Assembly: GCA_023091735.1 (NCBI GenBank)
Contig: JALKBU010004904.1
Coordinates: 1 to 19,718, forward strand
Length of the DNA: 19,718 nucleotides
Source of the DNA: Trichomonas tenax
Taxonomy: Eukaryota; Parabasalia; Trichomonadida; Trichomonadidae
Direction: 5' to 3'
Part shown: positions 7,191-14,863 of the stretch, one piece after another
Numbering within the stretch: the first letter of the stretch is position 1
Layout of the letters: the number at the start of each line of letters is the position of its first letter
The notes under the pieces: model-generated
Told to the model about the DNA's origin: nothing
Database searches by the model: none
What the model saw: only the letters and a program-made list of their open reading frames with translations
Position numbers and translations under genes: made by a program

Positions 7191-9214
7191 ATATAAAAAT
7201 GGAATATGAGGTAATTCGGTATTTTTATACTAAATATATGGAGACGCTCCAACTTGTCCCTGTGATGATATATTAAGAGTATTAGTCAATAATTTCAAAT
7301 TAGCAAGGTAATGGAATTTTCAATATGTCAATAATATAGGGATTGAGTGTGTTAGGACATACTAATCACTTTAACATTGTGTGGATATAATATGATAATG
7401 TGTGCAGAAGATAATTAAGGAAATATGAGAACGTTGATATTAAATAGTAGCAAAAAGACCGGGTTTTGAGATATTTGATACTAAAAGTATGTGTATATGT
7501 ATATGACAGTATAATAAAGCTTGGAATCGCATCAAAACAATTTGACATTTTGTATGTAAAATATATTATGACATTATGACATGTAAAAAATATTAAGAGA
7601 ATGTAAATAACTTTTAGCATGAAATTTCAGAAAGGGGTTAATAAAAATTATGAGGGGATATATGAAAAATCGACATTTCAAAATACAAACTCATAATTTA
7701 GTGTGAAGAATGAGCACACATACTGCAATTGTAATTGATCATGAAACTAAGCAGGTTATAATTTGTTCAGCATAAGCCCACTTTGTCTTATTACGTATTG
7801 AATTCAATTCAATTTCGACAAGCAAGAGTCAGTAATCGTTACAATTGAAGTAGAAATGTAATGTATTCATTCAGCATAGGTACCAAATAGTTTTGCATAA
7901 AAACAAAATTAGGATCAATAGTTTAATTACGTAGAATGAAATTATAGTTAATAAACTACATTAAATACAATTCGAGAAATTAAATGTTGAGAGATCTGAG
8001 TGAGAGGGAGAAAAAAGTTCTCAAAAGTCACTAAAAATTTTGTCTATTTGCATTTGAATACAGGGGGCTGAATAAGATGCGAGTGCCTCTGTGGTAGGTG
8101 TCAAACAAGCCGGCTCTCAGAGTTCTCAATTGATTGAAAGGTGTTTCAATTGATTCTGAAGATTATTCAAACAAATTGAAAGGCCATTACAAAAGTCAAT
8201 ATTTGAGTATTAAACGAATATTTTGAATAGTCATAGAAAATGAATTTGATTTTTGATGTGATAATATTCTTGTGATATAAAAATACTACATTATTCACGA
8301 AAAACGAAAAAAATCACAAAAACTAAGAACTTGGACACATAACTTTTTATTTAGGACACTTCTACGAGGATACATGCAGATACATAGGCTTTTTTATTAA
8401 TATTCGTCAAAGAAATTGATTTACTCGTGTTCAGAATTGATGTAGATAAATTCTATTGTTTGCATTCATCACATATATATCCGAGATATCTGTAATTAAT
8501 GTACGGATTGGAAAAGTGACATTTTTGCTTTGTCTTCGGGCAATACAAATATGCAAAAAATCGGGGCCTCCGGTCAACGAAATCACCAAATTAATTTCAA
8601 AGAATAACTTATATGTCCACTCCCTTTTCTTTTTTCCTTTTTCTCTTCTCCTCTTTCTCTTTTATTTCAAATTTCGTATTGTTGTTCTTTTTAAAATTTT
8701 TCGAATGAATTGCATTGAAATGCAGTTCTCTCTAGTCATTATTTTTGAAATTTTCTAATATGTTAAGAACAATGTATAGTGTTCTGCACAAGCATATATC
8801 ATGAATGATACTTTTAAACTGAAAATAATATCATTCTATTTTAGGCATGAAACTAGTGTTGCTTGGAATGTCACTTTTGTTGCTCAAGTTGTCACTTTCC
8901 GATGTGGAATTGAGAGGAAAAGAACGATTATTTACGATTATTGTCCATTAAAAGTGACATACTTTAGGCAGCCTTTTAAAACTTTTGGTGAATAACCCAA
9001 CAATGTATTGAAAAATTTGAGATTTTGAAATTTTTGGAGCATCATATTGTAAACCTAAAATAAATCGATTTGCATTATTTATTTTTCAAAATTTTCAAGA
9101 TTTTTCTATTGAAAGATCAAAAAACGCAAAAAAAGACATAAATAATGCGCAAAACATCATGGCCGGGCACTCAATGGATAGAAAATAGAATGGCCGATCA
9201 ATCTGGTCGGACAA
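7191..9214. other. gene-poor AT-rich region
   Basis: I find no supportable gene in about 2 kb; open frames here start at non-ATG codons or have no protein-like character. The region holds a polypyrimidine tract (8616-8668) and four copies of the recurrent 9-mer or near copies: AAAAGTGAC at 8512 and 8950, GTCACTTTT at 8870, and GTCACTTTC at 8891. Confidence 0.5.
8616..8668. repeat. polypyrimidine tract
   Basis: A C/T-only or nearly C/T-only stretch of about 50 bases (cactcccttttcttttttcc...ctcttttatttc) stands out in A- and T-mixed DNA. It could adopt unusual structure. No coding role is visible. Confidence 0.7.
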
Positions 9215-9373
9215 TGGAGTTTAATGGAATAAAAAACTTTATTGGAATAAAGGTGACTTTATGCGAATAAAGTGAATTTGGAATCAAACCCTATTTTGGA
9301 ATAACCGCCAATTTGGAATAATGACGGTTATTCCATATGCCAAAATAGGTCGAAAAGTGACAATAATGGAATA
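9215..9373 (+). repeat. left arm of the foldback element
   Basis: The 159-base arm is itself structured: tattttgg..aataaccg (about 9292-9308) pairs with cggttatt..ccaaaata (about 9324-9347), giving a nested hairpin. It ends near cgaaaagtgacaataatgg, which includes the recurrent 9-mer AAAAGTGAC (9353-9361). Confidence 0.9.
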
Positions 9374-9813
9374 ATCGATTTTTTGGAATCAAAATGAATT
9401 CGGAATTGGAATCAAAAATGAATTTGGAATCAATAGTGGAATAATGGAATTAGGAATCGACCTCAAGGTCTCTGTTATATAGCAGCTTATTAAGAAGTTG
9501 TTAGCTGACATCGAGCTTGTTTACATGTCAGTTATTCTTCCACTATGATTCCACGTTTTTGTTGAATAGAGAATACATTGATGTGTGCTATGAGATATGC
9601 AAGACCACAGCCAATGAATGCTATCGATTGAAAATGTAGTTTTGCTTTAAAATGAAAAGATATCAGAATAAATCACTTCTAACTTTTCGATTTTTTAATC
9701 ATCGTTATTGCATATGCTCTATATTTGAAGTGCCCATCGATTTTGAAGATCCGGAGATTCCAAATATTTCGCTTGTGATTAAATACCTGAAATAGATTGA
9801 GAAAAATTGCTTC

Positions 9814-9885
9814 GCCTCATAGCTCAATTAGCAAAACACTCCAAGCTTTAATGAAGAGGTTTGCTGGTTTGACTCGCGGTAGTCC
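9814..9885 (+). tRNA. tRNA-like sequence (Lys-type), probably a pseudogene
   Basis: About 72 nt align with a eukaryotic tRNA: start GCCTCATAGCTCAATT (A-box-like), CACTC and GAGGT of the anticodon arm, then GCTGGTTTGACTC (B-box-like, compare GGTTCGACTCC). T-rich runs follow at 9888-9899, as expected for Pol III termination. The loop has CTTTAAT, close to a Lys TTT anticodon loop. The stems are imperfect: the D arm lacks GAGC, the T stem is mismatched, and the acceptor does not close. It is probably a decayed tRNA or tRNA-derived repeat. Confidence 0.35.
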
Positions 9886-10107
9886 TTCCTTTTTCCTTTT
9901 TACCACAAATTTTGGATGATAATGCTATCTCAATTTGAATTGGAATTGAGAATAAAGTGATTATGTTTCCAACTGCCTGTCGGTTATTCCAAAGTATTTT
10001 TGATTCCATTATTATCCATGATTCCTGATTCCAATATTGAAGTTGCTTCCAAATTTTTAGAGCATTATTCGCATATCCAAATATTCGGGGATTCCAAATA
10101 ATTCGGG

Positions 10108-10266
10108 TATTCCATTATTGTCACTTTTCGACCTATTTTGGCATATGGAATAACCGTCATTATTCCAAATTGGCGGTTATTCCAAAATAGGATTTGATTC
10201 CAAATTCACTTTATTCGCATAAAGTCATCTTTATTCCAATAAAGTTTTTTATTCCATTAAACTCCA
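10108..10266 (-). repeat. right arm of the foldback element
   Basis: This is the reverse complement of 9215-9373 with two visible differences (ggtgac/gatgac and aaaccc/aaatcc). Such near-identity argues for a young element or for gene conversion between the arms. Confidence 0.9.
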
Positions 10267-10343
10267 ATTTCCGATCCGTAAATTAATGAATATCCAGTTA
10301 ATCATAGCCGATAGTTACCCGAAGATACCCTATATATAAATAG

Positions 10344-10416
10344 ATGCGGGAACTGGGATTTGAATCTCAATTGAGCTTGCTTTCGGTGGAATACTTTGAT
10401 CAGCTGAATGAAGGCC
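10344..10416 (-). tRNA. second tRNA-like sequence, probably a pseudogene
   Basis: On the minus strand TTCAGCTGATCAAAGTATTC resembles a D arm (A box), followed about 25 nt later by GAGATTCAAATCCCAG (a good B box) and a TTCCCGCA end. The length is close to a normal tRNA. The 5' acceptor half does not pair with TTCCCGC and the anticodon stem is unclear, so a functional tRNA is unlikely. It lies 78 bases outside the foldback element. Confidence 0.3.
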
Positions 10417-10445
10417 AAAATTACAAAAGTAACACCCTTCAGAAC

Positions 10446-10454
10446 GTCACTTTT
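10446..10454 (+). promoter_or_regulatory. GTCACTTTT motif upstream of the ankyrin pseudogene
   Basis: This copy of the recurrent 9-mer lies 13 nt before the first ATG (10467) of the DUF3447-type remnant. In this orientation it contains TCACT, which fits the trichomonad initiator consensus TCA(Y)(W). Confidence 0.3.
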
Positions 10455-10466
10455 GTCGAATATTTC

Positions 10467-10906
10467 ATGAATTTGCTGACTTTTTTATTTCTTGATTTAG
10501 ACTAAAATGATGCTCAAAGAACCGCAAAATATAAAAGATGCATCTTCAAACAAGAACATTAAATCATTGAAGCAATTTCAAATAATAATAAAGACTTTTG
10601 GAAAATTTATAGTATATTCGAAAAATTTGCAGAATAAAATGACATAGCTGCAAATTACAAAAATTTTGTTCTTGCAAAATTGCTTGTTGAAGCTGGTGCA
10701 GATTATTTATACTGCGCTATAAATAGATCAAATTCTTTTTTATACTTCTGTGGGAAAGGTGACTTCGAAGTAGTCCAAATATTGATCCAAATTCTCCAGA
10801 TCAATATAATCCTACAACTCTGTATTATGCTTCGTATTATAAATTTTATGAAATATTTAAATTCCTTCTAACCCTCCCTGTAATTGATGTTGACAAAATT
10901 TATTAA
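10467..10906 (+). pseudogene. DUF3447/ankyrin-repeat protein remnant
   Basis: One frame from ATG 10467 shows the typical trichomonad DUF3447-ankyrin layout. A helical part (IIEAISNNNKDFWKIYSIF then EKFAE) leads into the ankyrin repeats LAKLLVEAGADYLYCAINRS and GDFEVVQILI. After a one-frame shift near 10785 a further repeat follows (DPNSPDQYNPTTLYYASYYK then FYEIFKFLL). Three in-frame TAA codons precede the ankyrin part (one just after LDLD, one at 10560-10562, one after KFAE) and the frame closes at TAA 10904-10906. Full-length family members are several hundred residues long, so this is a short, multiply disrupted copy. Ankyrin repeats normally mediate protein binding. Confidence 0.7.
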
Positions 10907-11053
10907 TTGGCACCACGAGAGTATAAAAACCTGGTTCCAAAAACAGTTTGCATGCATTTGCAATAAAGAACAGTAGAAATATATCAACAAATTTGCCTAT
11001 TTTCACTCATTTTTAAAATATGATATCAAAAGATAGAAATGAAAAATCGAAGT

Positions 11054-11062
11054 AAAAGTGAC
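11054..11062 (+). promoter_or_regulatory. AAAAGTGAC motif
   Basis: This copy of the recurrent 9-mer lies about 37 nt upstream of ATG 11099, in the same orientation relative to the ORF as at 4067 and 14706 (AAAAGTGAC on the coding strand). Confidence 0.3.
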
Positions 11063-11098
11063 AATTTACAAATAATTAAATATACTTTTCCGTGTGAT

Positions 11099-11191
11099 AT
11101 GGCTTTGGATCCCATCAAGAATCAATTCATTCAATTGAAATGGAAGTATTATTTTCGATATTTGAACTTTTTAAAAGCAAATTTGAAATAA
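11099..11191 (+). pseudogene. 30-codon N-terminal gene fragment
   Basis: ATG 11099 opens MALDPIKNQFIQLKWKYYFR and continues YLNFLKANLK before TAA 11189-11191. The style (aromatic, basic helical) resembles N-termini of trichomonad DUF3447/ankyrin proteins, but this is only an impression. The next codon after the stop is the ATG of the Pmp-like copy in the same frame, so the fragment and the following ORF are one interrupted reading frame. Confidence 0.35.
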
Positions 11192-12301
11192 ATGCAAATT
11201 ATATTTCGAGATTTATTCTATATTTATGCAAAAAAAGATTTCAAATTTTATCAAAAAGTTAACGAAGCATGGACATATTATTACAATGATGCAAATTATG
11301 ATCTTGTTACAAATCAAACGAATTCTTTTGCTACAAACAAAAATTATTACGCTAAAGAGGTAATGTTTATAGGATTTTCTAATATTGTGATCAATGTTAA
11401 ATTTGTAGATTCACCCGATAATATCAATTTTCTCATTGAAAGTTGTTATTTCGAAAGAGATATAACTTCGATTTCAGCTTCTTCTTCTTCAAACACTGCA
11501 TGCGGTACATTATATTTCCGTCTCTTTAATGGAAATACTACTGTTGCAAAAACACAAGCGATTCGATGCTACAATAATAGAGGAGGCAGTAATTTCTATT
11601 ACTCAGGTGCAAATTTCTATACAAATGTAGGCAGTGAATTTACAAAATTAATTGATTCTTCTATCTACAAATGTGCGGAAGGAGATAAAGGTGTTTCTGC
11701 ATATAAATTTCAATATCTTCGATCAACAATACAACGATTGAACACAAGTTATTGCAACAACTACAACACTCCTTTCTTCTTTGTTATGCCGAATGATTTA
11801 AGTCAAGATAACGTTACATATAGTTATTTTGCTAATAACAGTGCAAGTGCAGCAAAAAGCACTGGAATGCGTGATAATATTGGCGGTGCTGTAAGTTATT
11901 ACTCTAATACGTATTATATAATTCGTTCAATTTTCGTTGGCAACAGAGTTTCAACTCTTTTCCAAGGATATATAGAGGCAAAAATCGTTATTCGTGAATG
12001 TGCATTTGTTTCAAATCAAAATGATTATATTTATAAAGCCGTAGGAACAGGAATTAGTCCTTCTTCAGCAATTATTGATCAATCATATTTTGAGGACACA
12101 ACAACATCAGCATCATATAATTCAAACCAAAATACATTTATATTATCAACAACTAATGACCCATCTTTTGTTTCTTTGTTATATTCACAAATTTCTGCAC
12201 TTACAAAACAACCAAAGACTAAATTATATAAACCTTGTAAGGTATTATCCATATTGCAACAATCCCTTAACAATTTGTGCATGCATAATTTTTATGATTA
12301 A
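11192..12301 (+). CDS. Pmp-like beta-helix protein, chimeric copy lacking a signal peptide
   Basis: The 369-residue product matches the intact protein at 4152-5207 almost residue for residue from AWT (about residue 26) to DPSFVS (about residue 328), apart from a 2-residue insertion and scattered changes. Outside this block both ends are replaced. The N-terminus MQIIFRDLFYIYAKKDFKFY is no signal peptide; it continues the frame of the 11099 fragment. The C-terminus is LLYSQISALTKQPKTK... instead of the basic tail. Similar DNA covers 11267-12171 (905 bp) against 4252-5150 (899 bp) in inverted orientation. As it stands the product would stay in the cytosol, so it is probably a truncated, non-functional duplicate, although the frame is open. 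Loss of both termini suggests a block copied by recombination or gene conversion. Confidence 0.65.
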   Translation: MQIIFRDLFYIYAKKDFKFYQKVNEAWTYYYNDANYDLVTNQTNSFATNKNYYAKEVMFIGFSNIVINVKFVDSPDNINFLIESCYFERDITSISASSSSNTACGTLYFRLFNGNTTVAKTQAIRCYNNRGGSNFYYSGANFYTNVGSEFTKLIDSSIYKCAEGDKGVSAYKFQYLRSTIQRLNTSYCNNYNTPFFFVMPNDLSQDNVTYSYFANNSASAAKSTGMRDNIGGAVSYYSNTYYIIRSIFVGNRVSTLFQGYIEAKIVIRECAFVSNQNDYIYKAVGTGISPSSAIIDQSYFEDTTTSASYNSNQNTFILSTTNDPSFVSLLYSQISALTKQPKTKLYKPCKVLSILQQSLNNLCMHNFYD

Positions 12302-12333
12302 TATTATCATAAGCAATAAATTACTTATCAAGG

Positions 12334-12340
12334 TCAATTT
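12334..12340 (+). promoter_or_regulatory. possible initiator TCAATTT
   Basis: GGTCAATTTCT lies directly before ATG 12343, placing the presumptive +1 A 7 nt upstream. It resembles the TCAATTT before the SUMO ligase gene. Position 4 is A rather than the pyrimidine of the published trichomonad consensus. Confidence 0.3.
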
Positions 12341-12342
12341 CT

Positions 12343-12870
12343 ATGAAGATTCACGCCTGTAACAAACGTACATCTAATAATAGATCTGGTGAGTTTTGGA
12401 AACATATATGCAAATTACCAATTAATTTAGAACGTTATCAAATATTTAATACTTTAGATAAGAGAACATCACAATTAATGACAAAGGATAATTGTTTTGT
12501 ATATACGTGTGAACAAGCTAATGTAGATAAACATATATTAGATTTTATGAGAAATACAATACTTACAAGAGATTTACCTCAAAGTAAAATTAAAATCATA
12601 TCTGATGAAACTGGATTAAAATTTATTATTCATTTAGCTGATTCAAATAAAAGTATTATTACATATACATCATCTAATAAACAAAAGATACAAACAATTG
12701 AATTATTATTATATAATGAACATTACATGTTATGTGAGTATTTACCTATTTCAACTTATTTCATCAAATGGAAATATATTATGATTAACAATTCAGGATC
12801 TTTATCAATATTTTTAAATTTAGCATCTGTATTAAACAACTTCTGTAATCTCTCTGGAAAAGAATACTGA
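12343..12870 (+). CDS. OTU-like domain fragment, possibly from a Maverick/Polinton element
   Basis: The product is 175 residues. DNCFVYTCEQ (about residues 48-57) and, about 75 residues later, ELLLYNEHYMLCE follow the D-x-C ... I-x-L-x-x-x-HY pattern of OTU-like cysteine proteases. Between them TRDLPQSKIKIISDETGLKF fits the helix-strand part of that fold. From family knowledge, regions of this type occur at the N-terminal side of DNA polymerase B or associated proteins in Maverick/Polinton transposons, which are abundant in trichomonads. I see no polymerase motifs and the ORF stops after about 45 further residues, so if this origin is right it is a small fragment. The stop is TGA without TAAA. 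Family assignment is from memory of motif spacing and is moderately uncertain. Confidence 0.45.
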   Translation: MKIHACNKRTSNNRSGEFWKHICKLPINLERYQIFNTLDKRTSQLMTKDNCFVYTCEQANVDKHILDFMRNTILTRDLPQSKIKIISDETGLKFIIHLADSNKSIITYTSSNKQKIQTIELLLYNEHYMLCEYLPISTYFIKWKYIMINNSGSLSIFLNLASVLNNFCNLSGKEY

Positions 12871-12996
12871 TATATATAACTTGACATTTATTGGATAAAA
12901 AAATATTTATTATTTTAATTGTTATTATTTTCATATTTATTTTTAAATTTTATTTTTGGTGTATGGACCTGATATAGATTTTTAAATTTAAAACAC

Positions 12997-13031
12997 GTTA
13001 GAACTAACATTTGGTTATGAAATAACCAAAT
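12997..13031. other. two adjacent perfect hairpins
   Basis: GTTAG-aa-CTAAC (12997-13008) is followed without gap by atttggttat-gaa-ataaccaaat (13009-13031), a perfect 10-bp stem with a 3-base loop. They lie between two small plus-strand ORFs. Function is unknown. Confidence 0.7.
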
Positions 13032-13089
13032 ATTTTATACTAACTCTGTGTTCTGGTTGAACTTGTTGCGCACATGCCTTATTACGCTT

Positions 13090-13272
13090 ATGATACGTTC
13101 GATATCCGCTTCTGAGAATGCAATTGCATGCATCTTTAATGCAATTTCTCTGGCTATCAGAAATCGATTTTATGTTGCCAGAATCTATCGTCTGCAAATG
13201 TTAAATCGTTTAAATGTGGAATTTCCTTTTCACCCAGATGATAAATTTATCAAGTTTTTAGAGTCAAATTAA
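13090..13272 (+). CDS. small hypothetical ORF (60 residues)
   Basis: It starts at ATG 13090 (MIRSISASENAIACIFNAIS) and ends KFIKFLESN with TAA followed by A, the TAAA arrangement seen at accepted gene ends in this window. The frame is open upstream to a GTG, so it may be the tail of something longer. The product is a mixed hydrophobic/basic helix with no known domain. It overlaps antisense open frames, and chance cannot be excluded. Confidence 0.25.
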   Translation: MIRSISASENAIACIFNAISLAIRNRFYVARIYRLQMLNRLNVEFPFHPDDKFIKFLESN

Positions 13273-13385
13273 ATGTGTAAAATAAATTTATCTGAATTCT
13301 TGAAAATACTATTTCTATCAAAATAATGACTATATTGTATATTATAACGGAATATTTTTAGAGTCATGAAAAACTTGATAAATTT
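13243..13385. repeat. 17-bp inverted repeat with internal direct repeat
   Basis: aaatttatcaagttttt (13243-13259) and aaaaacttgataaattt (13369-13385) are perfect reverse complements. In addition tttttagagtca occurs in direct orientation beside each arm (about 13256 and 13354). This may be a small insertion scar or a MITE-like fragment. Confidence 0.65.
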
Positions 13386-14257
13386 AATTTTACTTGATTA
13401 TTAAACTAGTACAATAATATCAGTAATTATGATAAAATTTATTATCTATGTGATAATGAATATTTTATTAAATATAGGATATGAGGGGCTTACACCAAAT
13501 CCCCTTTAAAGGGGAAAATTGAATAGTGGAGTGCTATTGTTAATTTTCTTTGGTGGCTCGGCGTAGATTTTCCACCTTCAAAATTTGTGAGATCCAATAT
13601 TATGCTATATATAGCACTATAATATATAATAAAGCATATTTGTCGAATTAAAACATTCAAAATCAAATTATTTTATCTCGAAAAGCATAAAAGTATACAA
13701 AAAATGATATTTCATAAAGACATCCATCAACCACCGTTATATTTCTCGACGCCACAACTTTAAGGTTTTTCGACAAGCATAAATTATGATAAATCAATGA
13801 ATAATCCATAAAAATTGCAAAAGAATTAGAAAATAAGAAAATTTTAAGATGACGATGAAGGTAAAACAATTTTTTTTCATATGGTTGTCAACAAATAGCA
13901 TCTTCCAAAAGGCTAAGCATGTCAAGTAAGGTAAGTTTTGATGCCCAGGGCTGTTTTTTTTTGGACCAAAGCACATATTGACAAACAAAATTCTGCCTCC
14001 GGCGATAATAGCGCCACTGCAGCCCCTTCGGGACCTTGCTTTTGCAAGGTAAATGATCATGACATCACTGATGAACAAGAGCAACCTTGTCTGCACAGGA
14101 TGCCATCAAACTTAGTTAAAATATCGTTCACATGTTCTCCACTAGTTTATTACTGCTTTTTAAGGCTAACAATGTAGATATTCCATGACATAGTGCAAAT
14201 ACAGTGGTCTGTCATGCATAACTTTCTACATTCTTCGATTTTCTCGCAATTCAACAG
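13386..14257. other. non-coding region with a GC-richer island
   Basis: No supportable gene is present. cccctttaaagggg (13501-13514) is a perfect palindrome. About 13938-14100 is richer in G+C than its surroundings and is open in more than one frame (plus-strand PSGPCFCKVNDHDITDEQEQ; minus-strand GCSGAIIAGGRILFV), but no frame has a recognisable domain. It contains a hairpin accttgc-tttt-gcaaggt (14033-14050). It may be a decayed piece of a more conserved gene. Confidence 0.4.
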
Positions 14258-14377
14258 TTTCAATCCATGTAACATTGCATGTAGCCTACCTCAAAACTTT
14301 CAATCCATTTTCATTCTATGCAGCCATTATTCAACAGTTTCAATCCATCTAGTATTATATGCATTTATTATACGCTC
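14258..14377. repeat. three imperfect 40-bp tandem units
   Basis: TTTCAATCCAT recurs at 14258, 14298 and 14338, exactly 40 bp apart. Each copy is followed by variable sequence containing an ATGCA- or GCATG-type core, and ATTCAACAG precedes units 1 and 3. Both strands are closed by stops, so it is non-coding. Confidence 0.75.
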
Positions 14378-14503
14378 CATTCAATGAAACTGTCACATTC
14401 ATATGATATGGCAGCCATCAATATTATATCAATTATACAATACATATAAATACAGAATATTAACAACAATTACTATTTGAAAAAAAAAATACATATATAC
14501 AAT

Positions 14504-14692
14504 TTACAACTTATTATTTTTAACATAATCTTTGATCTCCTTTCTTTCATCTATTAGTTTATCAACTAGTGTTTGACTCTGTTTCGTAGTGACTGAGTTT
14601 GTTTTCAGCTCCTTTGTAGTGACTGAGCTTGTTTTGCTATGTTTTGTAATGACTGAGCGTAACTTCAGTTACTTTGTAGTGAAGTTTGACAT
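14504..14692 (-). pseudogene. small repeat-containing protein gene with one nonsense codon
   Basis: ATG 14690-14692 opens MSNFTTK, then TAA (14669-14671), then the same frame continues LKLRSVITKH SKTSSVTTKE and so on to KDYVKNNKL and a TAA followed by A (TAAA). Three 10-residue units (…VTTK-E-LK…) show that the stop replaces a Glu codon of the repeat motif TTKELK (GAA or GAG to TAA). The intact form would have 62 residues with a charged coiled-coil C-terminus (LVDKLIDERKEIKDYV). AAAAGTGAC (14706-14714) lies 14 nt before the ATG. It resembles in style the heptad peptide at 3231-3359; the family is unknown. Confidence 0.5.
14575..14690. repeat. 30-nt tandem repeats
   Basis: Imperfect units of 30 nt share the core ttgtagtgactgag (about 14584, 14614, 14644, with a partial unit after). 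They correspond to the 10-residue repeats of the minus-strand small gene. Confidence 0.65.
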
Positions 14693-14705
14693 AAATAAAA
14701 ATTAT

Positions 14706-14714
14706 GTCACTTTT
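14706..14714 (-). promoter_or_regulatory. AAAAGTGAC motif before the small repeat gene
   Basis: The minus strand reads GGGGAAAAGTGACATAATT, with the ATG 14 nt downstream. Position and orientation are comparable with the copies at 4067 and 11054. Confidence 0.35.
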
Positions 14715-14750
14715 CCCCGCCAAATATTATTTTAGATAATTTTACTTCTA

Positions 14751-14853
14751 GACTACATTTTTTAATCTAAGTACTCTACGGGCGTGATTTTCACAATATT
14801 GAGTGAGCCACCTTGAAAAAATTGAGAGGAATACCTAGATTAAAAATGTAGTT
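14751..14853. mobile_element. MITE copy 1 (TA target duplication)
   Basis: A 103-bp element has terminal inverted repeats of about 25 bp (gactacattttttaatct... / ...agattaaaaatgtagtt) and is flanked by TA on both sides (14749-14750 and 14854-14855). The interior includes gtactctacgggcgtg and caatattgag. It is closely similar end to end to copy 2 at 15713-15813. A TA duplication is characteristic of Tc1/mariner-type transposition; there is no coding capacity. Confidence 0.85.
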
Positions 14854-14863
14854 TAATATATTA

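Larger units (their letters stand above)
9215..10266. mobile_element. foldback (long inverted-repeat) element
   Basis: About 1.05 kb is bounded by two 159-base arms (9215-9373 and 10108-10266) that are reverse complements with two mismatches visible. The arms are rich in GGAAT(A/C)A words, which continue in the loop as GGAAT on the left side and ATTCC on the right, so weaker inverted similarity reaches into about 9460 and 9955. The 734-base loop has no ORF but contains a tRNA-like sequence (9814-9885). I see no clear target-site duplication; weak inverted similarity (tggtcgga / gatcggaa) continues just outside. This fits a non-autonomous foldback or MITE-like element; its family is unknown. 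Confidence 0.75.

Noticed and set aside
7366..7620. 84-residue hydrophobic minus-strand ORF
   Set aside because: Composition is that of AT-rich DNA (Tyr, Ile, Phe, Leu, Thr), with no domain and no neighbouring support.
8456..8758. 100-residue plus-strand ORF with a Phe/Leu-rich stretch
   Set aside because: It begins with TTG, and the hydrophobic part is just the translation of the polypyrimidine tract.
12075..12362. Overlapping plus-strand ORF and antisense ORF in the 3' part of the second Pmp-like copy
   Set aside because: They are shadows of the homologous coding frame, which is shared with the gene at 4152-5207.
13794..14177. ORFs on both strands in the GC-richer island
   Set aside because: The minus-strand frame starts at GTG and neither frame has a recognisable domain. 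Overlapping opposite frames cannot both be right and I cannot choose between them.
14258..14377. CRISPR-like array (short repeat with fixed spacing)
   Set aside because: There are only three 11-base repeats, the host is eukaryotic, spacers share sequence with each other, and there are no cas genes.
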